Notes under the pieces: model-generated | What the model was told of the DNA's origin: nothing | Seen by the model: only the letters and a program-made list of their open reading frames with translations | Database searches by the model: none | Assembly: GCF_947169445.1 (NCBI RefSeq) | Contig: NZ_CAMVPU010000012.1 | Coordinates: 27,508 to 91,507 of the forward strand | Length of the DNA stretch: 64,000 nucleotides | DNA from: an uncultured Butyrivibrio sp. | GTDB taxonomy: Bacteria; Bacillota; Clostridia; Lachnospirales; Lachnospiraceae | Reading direction: 5' to 3' | Part shown: one piece after another, positions 8,758 to 17,344 of the stretch | Numbering within the stretch: the stretch's first letter is position 1 | Layout: every line of letters begins with the position of its first letter | Position numbers and translations under genes: made by a program

Positions 8758-9888
8758 GTGACAATGGCAACATTTGATTATATAATAAAGGGCATGAAAA
8801 GAGTAAAAACAAAAGGGCGAGTGTATATTTGCCATACCTATTATCATGTTTATATTGCTGCGGTAAAAGAGCTTGTTTTCAGGCATAGTGGGGATGATGT
8901 CAGTGATATTGTGCTTAGTACCATGTCCAACGACTTTGAAAACCTAAAGCAGCGCCTTATTAATTCCGGACTTTTTGGAAATGTGTACATGTTCGATGAG
9001 AAGGAAGATGTTACCTCCGCTGAAGTGATGAGATATCACGCAGACAGGGGAAATATCGTCCTTAATTTGTTGCAGAGAATTAAGTATACAAGATTATACG
9101 GTCAGCTTCAGGAGGACTATGTGCCTACTGATTTTTCTGAATATAAGGACGTTTACGTCTTTTGCGATTCTGACCCAATTGGCTACTACCTGAACTATAA
9201 GAAAATTCATTATCACGCTGTGGAGGACGGCCTTAATTCAGGGCTTTTGGATGATCAGGCCAGAAATGCCAACAGGGGAGCATGGCCGCTTAAAAAGTTT
9301 ATGGCAGGGCTTGGCCTTATCTTTATCGAGAGTGGTTATAGCAAGTACTGCCTGGACTATGAGGTCAATGATATTGCGGCCAATCATTCTCTTCCGCCCA
9401 ATGTGGTGGAGATTCCGAGAAAAGAGCTTAATGATAAACTTAACGATGCCGACCATGAGGTGCTGGTACAGATCTTTTTGGAAAATCCAAAGAGAGTTGT
9501 TACGCAGCTCCTGGGAGAACCAGAGCAGGATAAAAAAGCAAATGTTATGATATTGACAGAGCCGTTATGTGAGCTGGATGTTCGCAGACAGATGTTTGGA
9601 GATATCATAAAAGAGTACGAAAGAGACTACCGTGTTATTATCAAGCCGCATCCAAGGGATCTGCTGGATTACGCCAAGGAGTTTCCTGATGTGGTTGTTA
9701 TTAAAGACAGATTTCCTATGGAAGTTCTTGGAGATGTTAAGGGGTTTGAAGTTGAAAAAATTGTTTCTGTAATAACCCAGATGGATAACACCTATTTTGC
9801 AAAAGAGATTGTTTATCTTGGACTGGATTTCCTTGATAAGTATGAGGATCCTTCTATTCACAGGAAAACGCAGCTATTGGATAGCTAA
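8758..9888 (+). CDS. Candidate sialyl/pseudaminyltransferase (polysialyltransferase/GT52-like fold)
   Basis: 376 residues, not a close match to any family recognisable by eye. It shows the two short motifs shared by several bacterial sialyltransferase families: a D/E-D/E-G triplet (EDG, 156-158, in YHAVEDGLNSG) and an HP pair (298-299, in IIKPHPRD). The spacing and the GT-B-like order resemble GT52 and polysialyltransferase proteins. The N-terminus RVYICHTYYHVYIA also resembles these. It directly precedes the PseH, PseI, PseG and PseF genes and could transfer the CMP-activated product. The start is GTG 8758 (AAGGA seven bases upstream) or ATG 8764, with AAAGG nine bases upstream. Function is inferred from motifs plus context. 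Confidence 0.55.
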   Translation: MTMATFDYIIKGMKRVKTKGRVYICHTYYHVYIAAVKELVFRHSGDDVSDIVLSTMSNDFENLKQRLINSGLFGNVYMFDEKEDVTSAEVMRYHADRGNIVLNLLQRIKYTRLYGQLQEDYVPTDFSEYKDVYVFCDSDPIGYYLNYKKIHYHAVEDGLNSGLLDDQARNANRGAWPLKKFMAGLGLIFIESGYSKYCLDYEVNDIAANHSLPPNVVEIPRKELNDKLNDADHEVLVQIFLENPKRVVTQLLGEPEQDKKANVMILTEPLCELDVRRQMFGDIIKEYERDYRVIIKPHPRDLLDYAKEFPDVVVIKDRFPMEVLGDVKGFEVEKIVSVITQMDNTYFAKEIVYLGLDFLDKYEDPSIHRKTQLLDS

Positions 9889-9906
9889 TAAATTATTGGG
9901 GGCTAT

Positions 9907-10371
9907 ATGCAGCTTAGAAAAGCAATAATGGACGATGCCGGATTTATTCTGGATATGCGAAACGATGAGAAGACAAGAGAGAACTCTTTTAACAAGGATA
10001 TAATATCTTTTGACTCCCATATTAAGTGGTTTGAGAAAAAGCTTTCTGATCCAAACTGCCGCATGCTTATCATGATGGATGGGGAGGCGAGAGTTGGAAG
10101 CATAAGGCTTGATATTACAGGTGATAACGGCGAATTTGGTGAAATCAGCTATATGATTGCGCCTGATAAAAGGGGAAAGGGTTACGGAAAAGAAATCCTT
10201 AGTCTGATTTGCGATTATGTTAGTAGCGAAGAGGAATGTAATTCGGTGAAGGTCCTTGCAGGCTTTGTGAAACAGGAAAACAAAGCATCTATCAGGTGTT
10301 TTACAGAGAATGGATTCGCAGAACTTGTGGCCGGAGATATAAATTGTTTTTTGAAGACTGTTAGAAAATAA
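9907..10371 (+). CDS. pseH: GNAT N-acetyltransferase, PseH-like
   Basis: A 154-residue GNAT-fold enzyme. LRKAIMDDAGFILDMRNDEKTR and the later HIKWFEKKL resemble the acetyltransferases that act with PseG. The acetyl-CoA loop is RGKGYGKEIL (about 90-99), and NKASIRCFTENGF near the C-terminus is the typical last motif. In the pseudaminic acid route PseH acetylates the 4-amino group of UDP-4-amino-4,6-dideoxy-N-acetyl-L-altrosamine. Its place directly before pseI and pseG supports this. A RimJ/RimL-type protein acetyltransferase is the alternative. Confidence 0.65.
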   Translation: MQLRKAIMDDAGFILDMRNDEKTRENSFNKDIISFDSHIKWFEKKLSDPNCRMLIMMDGEARVGSIRLDITGDNGEFGEISYMIAPDKRGKGYGKEILSLICDYVSSEEECNSVKVLAGFVKQENKASIRCFTENGFAELVAGDINCFLKTVRK

Positions 10372-10391
10372 TAGATTTATAGGAGCAAATG

Positions 10392-11447
10392 ATGTTCAGC
10401 AAAGAATTTCAGATAGGAAAAATAAAAGTCGGAGCAAACTCAAGAGCCATGATCGTGGCTGAACTTTCCGGCAATCATAACGGAGATTATAACAGAGCCA
10501 AAGAGATCATTCATGCAGCGGCTGAAGCTGGCGCCGATGCTGTTAAGCTTCAGACCTATACGGCTGATACTATCACAATTGACTGCGACAAGCCCTGGTT
10601 TATGACTTCAGAGGGAAGTCTTTGGGAGGGTAGGACGCTGCACGATCTTTACAAAGAAGCTTACACTCCATGGGAGTGGCATGCAGGGCTTATAGAAGAG
10701 GCCAATAAGCTCGGAATGGAGTGCTTTTCCTCACCCTTTGATTTTACTGCGGTGGATTATCTTGAGGATTTGAAGGTGCCTGCTTATAAGATTGCAAGCT
10801 TTGAGATTAATGACATTCCGCTTATCAGAAAGATAGCAAAGCTCCATAAGCCTATAATCTTTGCTACAGGTATTGCATATGAAGAGGACATTAAGCTGGC
10901 TCTTGATACCTGCAAGGAAGAAGGCAATGATCAGATAATACTTCTTAAATGTGTAAGTGCGTATCCGACACCTTATAACATGGTTAATCTTCGCATGATG
11001 CAGAATCTTGCGGATAAATATGATTGCCTGGTTGGTCTTTCTGACCACACTCTTGGTAACGTGGTGGCAACCGGAAGTATTGCGCTTGGCGGCAAGATGA
11101 TAGAGAAGCATCTGACCCTTAACCGCTCAGCAGGTGGCGTTGATGATGCATTCTCCATGGAGCCCGAAGAATTTGCCAAGATGGTGAAGGATGTACGTAT
11201 TATGGAGGAAGCTCTTGGATCTTATGAGTATGAATTATCCGATAAACAGGCTTCTGAAAGACGACTTAGCAGGTCTCTTTTCGTGGTTGAGGATATCAAG
11301 GCCGGAGAAAAGCTTACTCCTGAAAATGTCAGATCGATCAGACCAGGGAATGGTATGCATACCAAACACTACGAGGAAGTGCTGGGTATGACTGCGGTAA
11401 AAGATCTTGAGAAAGGAACTCCCCTTAGCTGGGAACTTATTAAATAA
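10392..11447 (+). CDS. pseI: Pseudaminic acid synthase PseI
   Basis: A 351-residue NeuB-family synthase that condenses phosphoenolpyruvate with 2,4-diacetamido-2,4,6-trideoxy-L-altrose to give pseudaminic acid. The TIM barrel starts with AMIVAELSGNHNGDYNRAKE and contains KLQTYTADT, FSSPFD and HLTLNRSAGGVDDAFSMEP; the last is typical of PseI rather than sialic or legionaminic synthases. A C-terminal SAF/antifreeze-like domain (about 285-351) holds RSIRPGNGMHTKHYEEVLG and ends GTPLSWELIK. ATG ATG occurs at 10389/10392, and AGGAG at 10381-10385 is better spaced for the second. Its neighbours are PseH- and PseG-like genes. Confidence 0.92.
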   Translation: MFSKEFQIGKIKVGANSRAMIVAELSGNHNGDYNRAKEIIHAAAEAGADAVKLQTYTADTITIDCDKPWFMTSEGSLWEGRTLHDLYKEAYTPWEWHAGLIEEANKLGMECFSSPFDFTAVDYLEDLKVPAYKIASFEINDIPLIRKIAKLHKPIIFATGIAYEEDIKLALDTCKEEGNDQIILLKCVSAYPTPYNMVNLRMMQNLADKYDCLVGLSDHTLGNVVATGSIALGGKMIEKHLTLNRSAGGVDDAFSMEPEEFAKMVKDVRIMEEALGSYEYELSDKQASERRLSRSLFVVEDIKAGEKLTPENVRSIRPGNGMHTKHYEEVLGMTAVKDLEKGTPLSWELIK

Positions 11448-11455
11448 CAGAAGGT

Positions 11456-12520
11456 ATGATAGGAATTAGAGCGGATGCCAACAGCATAATTGCTACCGGT
11501 CATGTGATGCGCTGCCTGACTATAGCTAAAGCCCTTATGGATATGGGAGAAGAGGTTGCTTTTTTTATAGCAGATGAGGAATCAAAAAAGCTTCTTTGTG
11601 CTGACCCAAGGGCAAATAAGCTTAATGTTGTAGTTCTTGGAAGTGACTATCAGGATATGGAAGGGGAAGTTGAAGTTCTGGAAAAAGAGCTTAAAGCCCG
11701 AAACATTACCATGCTTTTGGTCGATTCCTACAGTGTTACCATAAGCTATTTTGAAACGCTAAAGAATATTTGCAGGGTCGCATATCTGGATGATCTCAAT
11801 AAGGAAACCTACCCTGTGGATATGCTGATAAATTATAGTGGTTATGCTTCGAATATGGGTTATGAGGAGGCATATGCTGGTAGTAAGGATGCTTTTGGGA
11901 AGTCAACACGACTTCTTTTGGGCCTTAATTATGCACCACTTCGGGAGCAATTCTATCATGAAGGGCCTTCTGATAAAAACTGTGATACAATGAATATCTT
12001 GTTGTCCACGGGAGGGGCGGATACCTGCGGTATGCTTATGCCTATTCTTGAGGAGGCTGATAAAAATGGCCTTTTTGAAGATGCAATCTGGCATGTGGTT
12101 GTGGGAGATTATGTTTCCAATCCGGAGGAAATCAGTTCTTTTGCAGGGAAGAGAGAAGCCGTTGTCATACATAAATCTGTAAAAAACATGGCTGAGCTGA
12201 TGAATAAGTGCCAGCTTGCGGTAATAGCAGCGGGAACAATGCTCACTGAGTGTGCGGCGCTTCGCCTGCCGGCTTTGTTTTATCAGATAGCTGATAATCA
12301 GAAGATAAATGTGCTATATTGGAGCAAGGTATCCGGCATGACATTTGCAGGAAATGTATTGGAAGATGGAAAAGATGCGGTTATAACCAATATCTGCGAT
12401 AATGTCAAGGAGCTTACTAACAGCATGGATAAGCTTGAAAAAAAGTCGCAGAGCCTTGCAGGCATCACTGATGGAAGGGGCGCGATCAGAATCGCTAAAG
12501 CGCTTATTGAGGAAAAATGA
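11456..12520 (+). CDS. pseG: UDP-2,4-diacetamido-2,4,6-trideoxy-L-altrose hydrolase PseG
   Basis: A 354-residue GT-B-like hydrolase that removes UDP from the altrose precursor before PseI. The N-terminus IGIRADANSIIATGHVMRC is diagnostic of PseG; H16 in the GHVMRC motif is the expected catalytic histidine. The second half has LLSTGGADT and an ALRLPALFYQIADNQ segment as in MurG/PseG folds. It follows pseI by eight bases and overlaps the next GT2 by four (ATGA), so the genes are translationally coupled. It is a single-domain form; the GNAT that is fused to PseG in some bacteria is here the separate gene at 9907. Confidence 0.9.
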   Translation: MIGIRADANSIIATGHVMRCLTIAKALMDMGEEVAFFIADEESKKLLCADPRANKLNVVVLGSDYQDMEGEVEVLEKELKARNITMLLVDSYSVTISYFETLKNICRVAYLDDLNKETYPVDMLINYSGYASNMGYEEAYAGSKDAFGKSTRLLLGLNYAPLREQFYHEGPSDKNCDTMNILLSTGGADTCGMLMPILEEADKNGLFEDAIWHVVVGDYVSNPEEISSFAGKREAVVIHKSVKNMAELMNKCQLAVIAAGTMLTECAALRLPALFYQIADNQKINVLYWSKVSGMTFAGNVLEDGKDAVITNICDNVKELTNSMDKLEKKSQSLAGITDGRGAIRIAKALIEEK

Positions 12521-13551
12521 AACTAAGTATTATCGTTCCGGTTTATAATATGGCATCCGGTGACAAACTGACCTTTTGTCTTGATTCACTTTTAAAGCAG
12601 AATCTAAGTGATTATGAGATAATTGCAGTTGATGACTGTTCTACAGATGGTTCGCTGGATATTTTAAGAAAATATGAAAAAGAAAACCCGGATAAGATCA
12701 GGGTAATAGCAAGTGAAGTCAACAAGCATCAGGGCGGAGCCAAGAATCTTGGCATAAGGGCGGCCCTTGGAGAATGGATTGGTTTTATCGATGCTGATGA
12801 CTGGATTGCTCCTGATATGTACAGGAAAATGCTTGAAAAAGCTGACGAGTCCGGTGCAGACATGGTTGGGTGTGACCTTAACATGGTAGATACGCATACC
12901 TATACTGTTGGAGATGTTATCGAAGAAAATGGAAACAGCGCTCAGTCAGGTATCCTGGATCATGATAAAAAGAAAAGTCTTATTCTGGATGGCGGACGAC
13001 TGGTTGTTAAGATATATAAGAGACAGACTATCCTGGAAAAAGAGCTCTTTTTCCCTGAAAATATCTTCTATGAAGACAATGCCATGAGTAATTCCTATCT
13101 TCTTACGGCAGGTCACTATGAATATATAAATAACCCTTGGTATTATTACTATCAGCATCAGGCTTCTACTGTGCATTCTTTTTCTGTGGAAAAGTGTCAG
13201 GATAGAATGGAAGCTGGACGTGTCATCATACGAGAGGCGAAAAGACTGGGATTTTTTGATGAGTTCAAGTCTGAACTGGAATATCAGTTTGCGCAGCTTT
13301 TTTATGTGAACACGCTGTTTACTTATATGCCATGCGTTAAACCTACCCGGATGTCTTTTGTCAGAGAGCTTACAAGGGAAATGCTTGAAAACTTCCCTGA
13401 TTTCCAAAATAACAGTTATTATGTTGAAAGAGTAAATCCGGAAGAAAAAAAGCTTATAAATATGGCATGTAAATCTACTTTACAATTTTATGTGTATTAT
13501 AAACTTCTTTGGGGATACAGAAATTTCAGAAAAAAACTGAGTAGAAAATAA
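12517..13551 (+). CDS. Glycosyltransferase family 2 (GT-A)
   Basis: A 344-residue GT-A enzyme: KLSIIVPVYNM, AVDDCSTDGS (about 37-46), HQGGAKNLGIR, and the DxD site IDADDW (about 90-95). The C-terminal half, rich in Tyr and Phe, is typical of EpsJ-like capsule transferases and has no clear membrane helix. It overlaps pseG by four bases and precedes pseF, so it is embedded in the nonulosonic acid module. It may add the sugar next to the nonulosonic acid; its fold is inverting GT2, and direct use of a CMP-sugar donor would be unusual for the family. Confidence 0.85.
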   Translation: MKLSIIVPVYNMASGDKLTFCLDSLLKQNLSDYEIIAVDDCSTDGSLDILRKYEKENPDKIRVIASEVNKHQGGAKNLGIRAALGEWIGFIDADDWIAPDMYRKMLEKADESGADMVGCDLNMVDTHTYTVGDVIEENGNSAQSGILDHDKKKSLILDGGRLVVKIYKRQTILEKELFFPENIFYEDNAMSNSYLLTAGHYEYINNPWYYYYQHQASTVHSFSVEKCQDRMEAGRVIIREAKRLGFFDEFKSELEYQFAQLFYVNTLFTYMPCVKPTRMSFVRELTREMLENFPDFQNNSYYVERVNPEEKKLINMACKSTLQFYVYYKLLWGYRNFRKKLSRK

Positions 13552-13627
13552 AATTTGATAGGAAAAGTGGCATCGAAGAAATTTGCCTTTCCAAAATTTA
13601 GATACGTGAATTGGAGATGACTTGGAA

Positions 13628-14314
13628 ATGAAAAGACTTGCAATTATAACAGCAAGAGGTGGAAGCAAGCGCATTCCCCGAAAAAATATTAAGGATTTCA
13701 ATGGGAAACCAATTATAGCTTATTCTATTGAGGCAGCGCTGAAATCCGGCGCTTTTGACGAAGTCATGGTATCTACCGATGATGAGGAGATTGCTGAGAT
13801 TTCCAGATCATTTGGTGCGAAGGTTCCATTCCTTAGAAGTGAGAAGACAGCCAATGATTTTGCAACAACAACAGATGTTATTTTAGAAGTTATAGATGAA
13901 TATAAAAAGCGTGGAGAGGAATTTGATATCGTTTCCTGCATTTATCCTACAGCTCCTTTTATTACAAGCGACAGATTAAAGCTGGCTGTTGATACTCTTG
14001 CTTCTTCTGATGCAGATACTCTTATTCCGGTGGTTCGTTTTTCGTATCCGCCCCAGAGAGCAATGGAGATAAGAGATGACAGGCTTGTGTTTATCTATCC
14101 TGAGAATCTATCCAAGAGATCACAGGATCTGACTGCTCACTATCATGACGCAGGTCAGTTTTACGTAATGCGTACAGAAGCTTTTTTGAAAAATAAGAAT
14201 GTTATGGTTGGAAATATACTGCCGCTGGAGCTTTCTGAGCTTGAAGTGCAGGATATTGATAATGAAGTGGATTGGAAGCTGGCTGAGCTTAAATACAATT
14301 TAATTCATTCATGA
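13628..14314 (+). CDS. pseF: Pseudaminic acid cytidylyltransferase PseF
   Basis: A 228-residue NeuA-like nucleotidyltransferase that makes CMP-pseudaminic acid from CTP. Landmarks: LAIITARGGSKRIPRKNIK (the CTP-binding signature), GKPIIAYSIEAAL, VSTDDEEIAE, YPTAPFI and YHDAGQFYV. The last, together with YPPQRAM, resembles PseF rather than sialate NeuA. ATG 13628 is preferred; an in-frame TTG at 13622 is closer to the GGAG at 13613-13616, so two extra residues are possible. It closes the nonulosonic acid module. An 82-base gap with a possible promoter follows. Confidence 0.88.
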   Translation: MKRLAIITARGGSKRIPRKNIKDFNGKPIIAYSIEAALKSGAFDEVMVSTDDEEIAEISRSFGAKVPFLRSEKTANDFATTTDVILEVIDEYKKRGEEFDIVSCIYPTAPFITSDRLKLAVDTLASSDADTLIPVVRFSYPPQRAMEIRDDRLVFIYPENLSKRSQDLTAHYHDAGQFYVMRTEAFLKNKNVMVGNILPLELSELEVQDIDNEVDWKLAELKYNLIHS

Positions 14315-14330
14315 TTAGGATGCAAAGTTC

Positions 14331-14358
14331 TTGATTTTTATGTTTTGAATTATATATT
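14331..14358 (+). promoter_or_regulatory. Possible promoter before the first ABC exporter
   Basis: TTGATT (14331-14336), a 16-base spacer and TATATT (14353-14358) lie in an AT-rich gap between pseF and the exporter gene at 14396. It is a reasonable sigma-A match, but AT-rich gaps give such hits by chance. Confidence 0.35.
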
Positions 14359-14395
14359 TCTTTGTTGATTTAGAAAGGCTATTAAGTTACATATT

Positions 14396-16147
14396 ATGCG
14401 TAAGATTTTTAGAAAGTTAAGGGTGCTTCTTGATAAGAAGCAAAAACAACAGATGGTTGGAATCGTTTTTTTGATGCTGATTGGTGGTGTTCTTGAAGCA
14501 CTTGGTATCGGAATGATAGTTCCGCTTATGAAGATTATCGGCAGTCCTGAGGATATTCAGAGTAATGCAATCCTTGGCTGGATATATAATACGCTGCACT
14601 TAACTTCAACAACTCAGATGGCGCAGGTTATTTTGGCGGGATTGATTTTGATATTTGTGGTTAAGAACCTGTTTCTGTATTTTCAGAATGTGGTGCAACT
14701 TAGATTTGTATATACCAACCAGTTTGCTACATCCAGACGTATGATGATCAATTTCATGCAGCGTCCTTATGAATATTACCTTAATGCGGACACCAGCGTG
14801 ATTCAGCGAAGCATAACATCTGATGTTAATAACATGTATGGACTTATTCTTAGCTGCCTGCAGCTTACAAGTGAGGTTATTGTATTTACCTTCCTTGTAG
14901 TCCTTCTGCTTAGTCAGGACGCTAAGATGACAATTACCATAGCGGTCCTTCTTGTGATAGTTCTTTTGACTATAAAATTTATAATCAAGCCTGTTATGGT
15001 AAAGGCAGGTCAGGATAACCAGGATTATTACAGTGGTCTTTACAAGTGGATAAATGAATCCGTTACCGGAATAAAGGAAATAAAGATTGCAGGAAAAGAG
15101 AACTACTTTATCAATGGTTATGCTGATTGCGGGAGCGGCTATGTTAATGCAGTTCAGAAGTATAATCTGTATAACTCAACGCCACGTCTTTTAATTGAAA
15201 CAATTGCAATTATCGGAATGGTTGGATATATGCTTGTTGTTATGTCAAGCGGTACGGAGCTTGTAGCGCTTTTGCCTCAGCTTGGAGTTCTGGCTGCAGC
15301 GGCCTCAAGACTTCTTCCAAGTGCTAACAGAATCAATAACTATCTGACTTCTATTGCGTATTTTGAACCGTTCCTTATGAATGTAGGCGATAATCTTCAG
15401 CAGGAAATCCATGATGATTCTATTTCCTATGATGGTGAAAGATACCGCGAGAAGACTAATGTTGATAAGCTCCCTGTAAATGAAAAGATACAGATGAGCG
15501 GCATCAGCTACAGATATCCTAATACAGAGCATCTTATATTAGATAAGGCAGACATGGAGATTCCTGTGGGCAAATCTGTAGGAATTGTGGGAACTTCCGG
15601 TGCCGGTAAGACTACTATTGTAGACGTGCTTTTAGGTCTTTTGAAGCCTGAGGCGGGCAACATTTATGCTGACGGTGTTGACATTACCACTAACTACAAA
15701 GGCTGGCTTAAGAATGTGGGATATATACCGCAGACTATTTTCATGGTGGATTCCACAATTAGGAAAAATGTGGCTTTTGGCGTGGCTGATGAAGATATCA
15801 ATGATGAAAAGGTTTGGCAGGCTCTGAAAGAAGCTTCTCTTGATGAGTTTGTAAAGACTCTGCCTGGAGGACTTGATACTCAGATCGGAGAGCGTGGAAT
15901 CAGACTTTCCGGTGGCCAGAGACAGCGAATTGGAATTGCCAGAGCTCTTTTTGAGGATCCGGAAGTGCTGGTTCTTGATGAAGCTACATCTGCTCTCGAT
16001 AATGAGACTGAGGCGGCAATCATGGATTCTATCAATAAGCTTCATGGTAAAAAGACACTTATTATCATTGCTCACAGACTTCAGACTATTGAAAAATGTG
16101 ACATGGTATACAGAATAACTGACGGAAAAGCAACCAGGGACAGATAA
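14396..16147 (+). CDS. PglK-like ABC exporter / lipid-linked oligosaccharide flippase (copy 1)
   Basis: A 583-residue half-transporter with six membrane helices (about 20-310) fused to an ATPase domain. Walker A is GTSGAGKTT (about 400-408), the signature LSGGQRQRIG (about 504-513), Walker B VLVLDEATSALD (about 524-535) and the H-loop IIAHRL near 560. KKQKQQMVGIVFLMLIGGVL at the N-terminus and the plan fit the PglK/MsbA-type group that flips undecaprenyl-PP-oligosaccharides. It probably works as a homodimer. A clear paralogue lies at 50309. The ATG at 14396 has a poorly spaced ribosome site. The cargo is inferred from context; lipid or peptide export is the alternative. Confidence 0.8.
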   Translation: MRKIFRKLRVLLDKKQKQQMVGIVFLMLIGGVLEALGIGMIVPLMKIIGSPEDIQSNAILGWIYNTLHLTSTTQMAQVILAGLILIFVVKNLFLYFQNVVQLRFVYTNQFATSRRMMINFMQRPYEYYLNADTSVIQRSITSDVNNMYGLILSCLQLTSEVIVFTFLVVLLLSQDAKMTITIAVLLVIVLLTIKFIIKPVMVKAGQDNQDYYSGLYKWINESVTGIKEIKIAGKENYFINGYADCGSGYVNAVQKYNLYNSTPRLLIETIAIIGMVGYMLVVMSSGTELVALLPQLGVLAAAASRLLPSANRINNYLTSIAYFEPFLMNVGDNLQQEIHDDSISYDGERYREKTNVDKLPVNEKIQMSGISYRYPNTEHLILDKADMEIPVGKSVGIVGTSGAGKTTIVDVLLGLLKPEAGNIYADGVDITTNYKGWLKNVGYIPQTIFMVDSTIRKNVAFGVADEDINDEKVWQALKEASLDEFVKTLPGGLDTQIGERGIRLSGGQRQRIGIARALFEDPEVLVLDEATSALDNETEAAIMDSINKLHGKKTLIIIAHRLQTIEKCDMVYRITDGKATRDR

Positions 16148-16210
16148 TAATTTTAAGCTTGCCGGATGGACCGGCAAAGAGGCAATAAAAGGCTGCTTGG
16201 GGAGAAGTGT

Positions 16211-17344
16211 ATGGAAGAGGGAAGTATTATCATTAAGAAGAGAGAAACGAATTTTGAATTTCTGCGTATAATCGCTATGTTCATGGTGGTAGTACTTCAC
16301 TACTTATCTCATGCAGAGGTGCTGTTGCAGCTGGGGGTACCTAAGACAGGTGTAGGCGTTTTTGCAACTGCAATCGAATCGCTTTGCATAGTGGCTGTAA
16401 ATGTATGGGTTTTGATCAGCGGATATTTTTTGTCTCAGTCGGGCTTTAAGCTCAGCAGGATTTTGCAGCTTATCTGCGAGGTTTTCTTCTATACCATAAT
16501 AATATCAATTGTTATGATGATTGCCGGAGTTTATGTTGTTAATGACAGGGACTCCTTCTATAAGGCAATTCAGTACATTTTTCCAATAGAATCTGAGCAT
16601 TACTGGTTTGCAACATCCTATGTACTTATGTATGTTTTTGCGCCGGTTATGAATGCTGCAGTTAAAAATCTTACAAGAAAGCAGCTGAAAGTGACTATCT
16701 TGGGGCTCCTTTTGTGGTTTTGTTTTATCAAGAGTTTTGTTCCCGTGCTGTTTTCAACTGACAGATACGGTTATGATCTTGGTTGGTTCTTATGCGTTTA
16801 TCTGATCGCAGCCTATATCAGAAAATATAATGTAGTTCTTTTTTACAGTGCCAAAAAGAGCCTGCTTGTTTATCTTTTGTCCAGCACAATGACATTTGTT
16901 CTTTTCATGGGCCTTCATGAGATAAACCTAAGACGCGGCGGATTTATCTACTATTCAACTGTTCCATCTCACTATAATTTCATTCTTACACTCACAGGAG
17001 CTTTAGGATTGTTCTCGTTCTTTAGGTTCTGTCCTATGAGAGAGAACTTTTTTTCCAAAGTGATCAGATATATAGCTCCGCTGACCTTCGGTGTTTACCT
17101 GGTTCATGAGCATATTGAAATCAGAGACAGATGGATAATCTGGCTTCAGAGCCTTATAGGTGATATTCCGGTGGACAGCGTATGGGCTTTCGCATGGCAT
17201 ATGCTCAGGTGCGTGGTTATTGTATTCGCTGCGGGTATATTTGTGGACTGGATCAGAATGATCATATTCGAATACATTGGGAGAGTGCTTAAGGATACAT
17301 TTGTATTCAAATGGATCCGAAACATGGACAAGGAATTATGCTAA
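16211..17344 (+). CDS. Acyltransferase family 3 (polysaccharide O-acetyltransferase-like)
   Basis: A 377-residue protein with about 10 helices. The N-terminal block NFEFLRIIAMFMVVVLHY holds the conserved R...H of Acyl_transf_3 proteins (OafA/WecH group), which move acetyl groups from acetyl-CoA onto sugars across the membrane. A GGGGAG site six bases before ATG 16211 makes this the likely start rather than the in-frame ATG at 16166. The gene is followed, with a short overlap, by a GT-C-like protein and then GtrA, which suggests a decoration module. The sugar target is unknown. Confidence 0.85.
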   Translation: MEEGSIIIKKRETNFEFLRIIAMFMVVVLHYLSHAEVLLQLGVPKTGVGVFATAIESLCIVAVNVWVLISGYFLSQSGFKLSRILQLICEVFFYTIIISIVMMIAGVYVVNDRDSFYKAIQYIFPIESEHYWFATSYVLMYVFAPVMNAAVKNLTRKQLKVTILGLLLWFCFIKSFVPVLFSTDRYGYDLGWFLCVYLIAAYIRKYNVVLFYSAKKSLLVYLLSSTMTFVLFMGLHEINLRRGGFIYYSTVPSHYNFILTLTGALGLFSFFRFCPMRENFFSKVIRYIAPLTFGVYLVHEHIEIRDRWIIWLQSLIGDIPVDSVWAFAWHMLRCVVIVFAAGIFVDWIRMIIFEYIGRVLKDTFVFKWIRNMDKELC

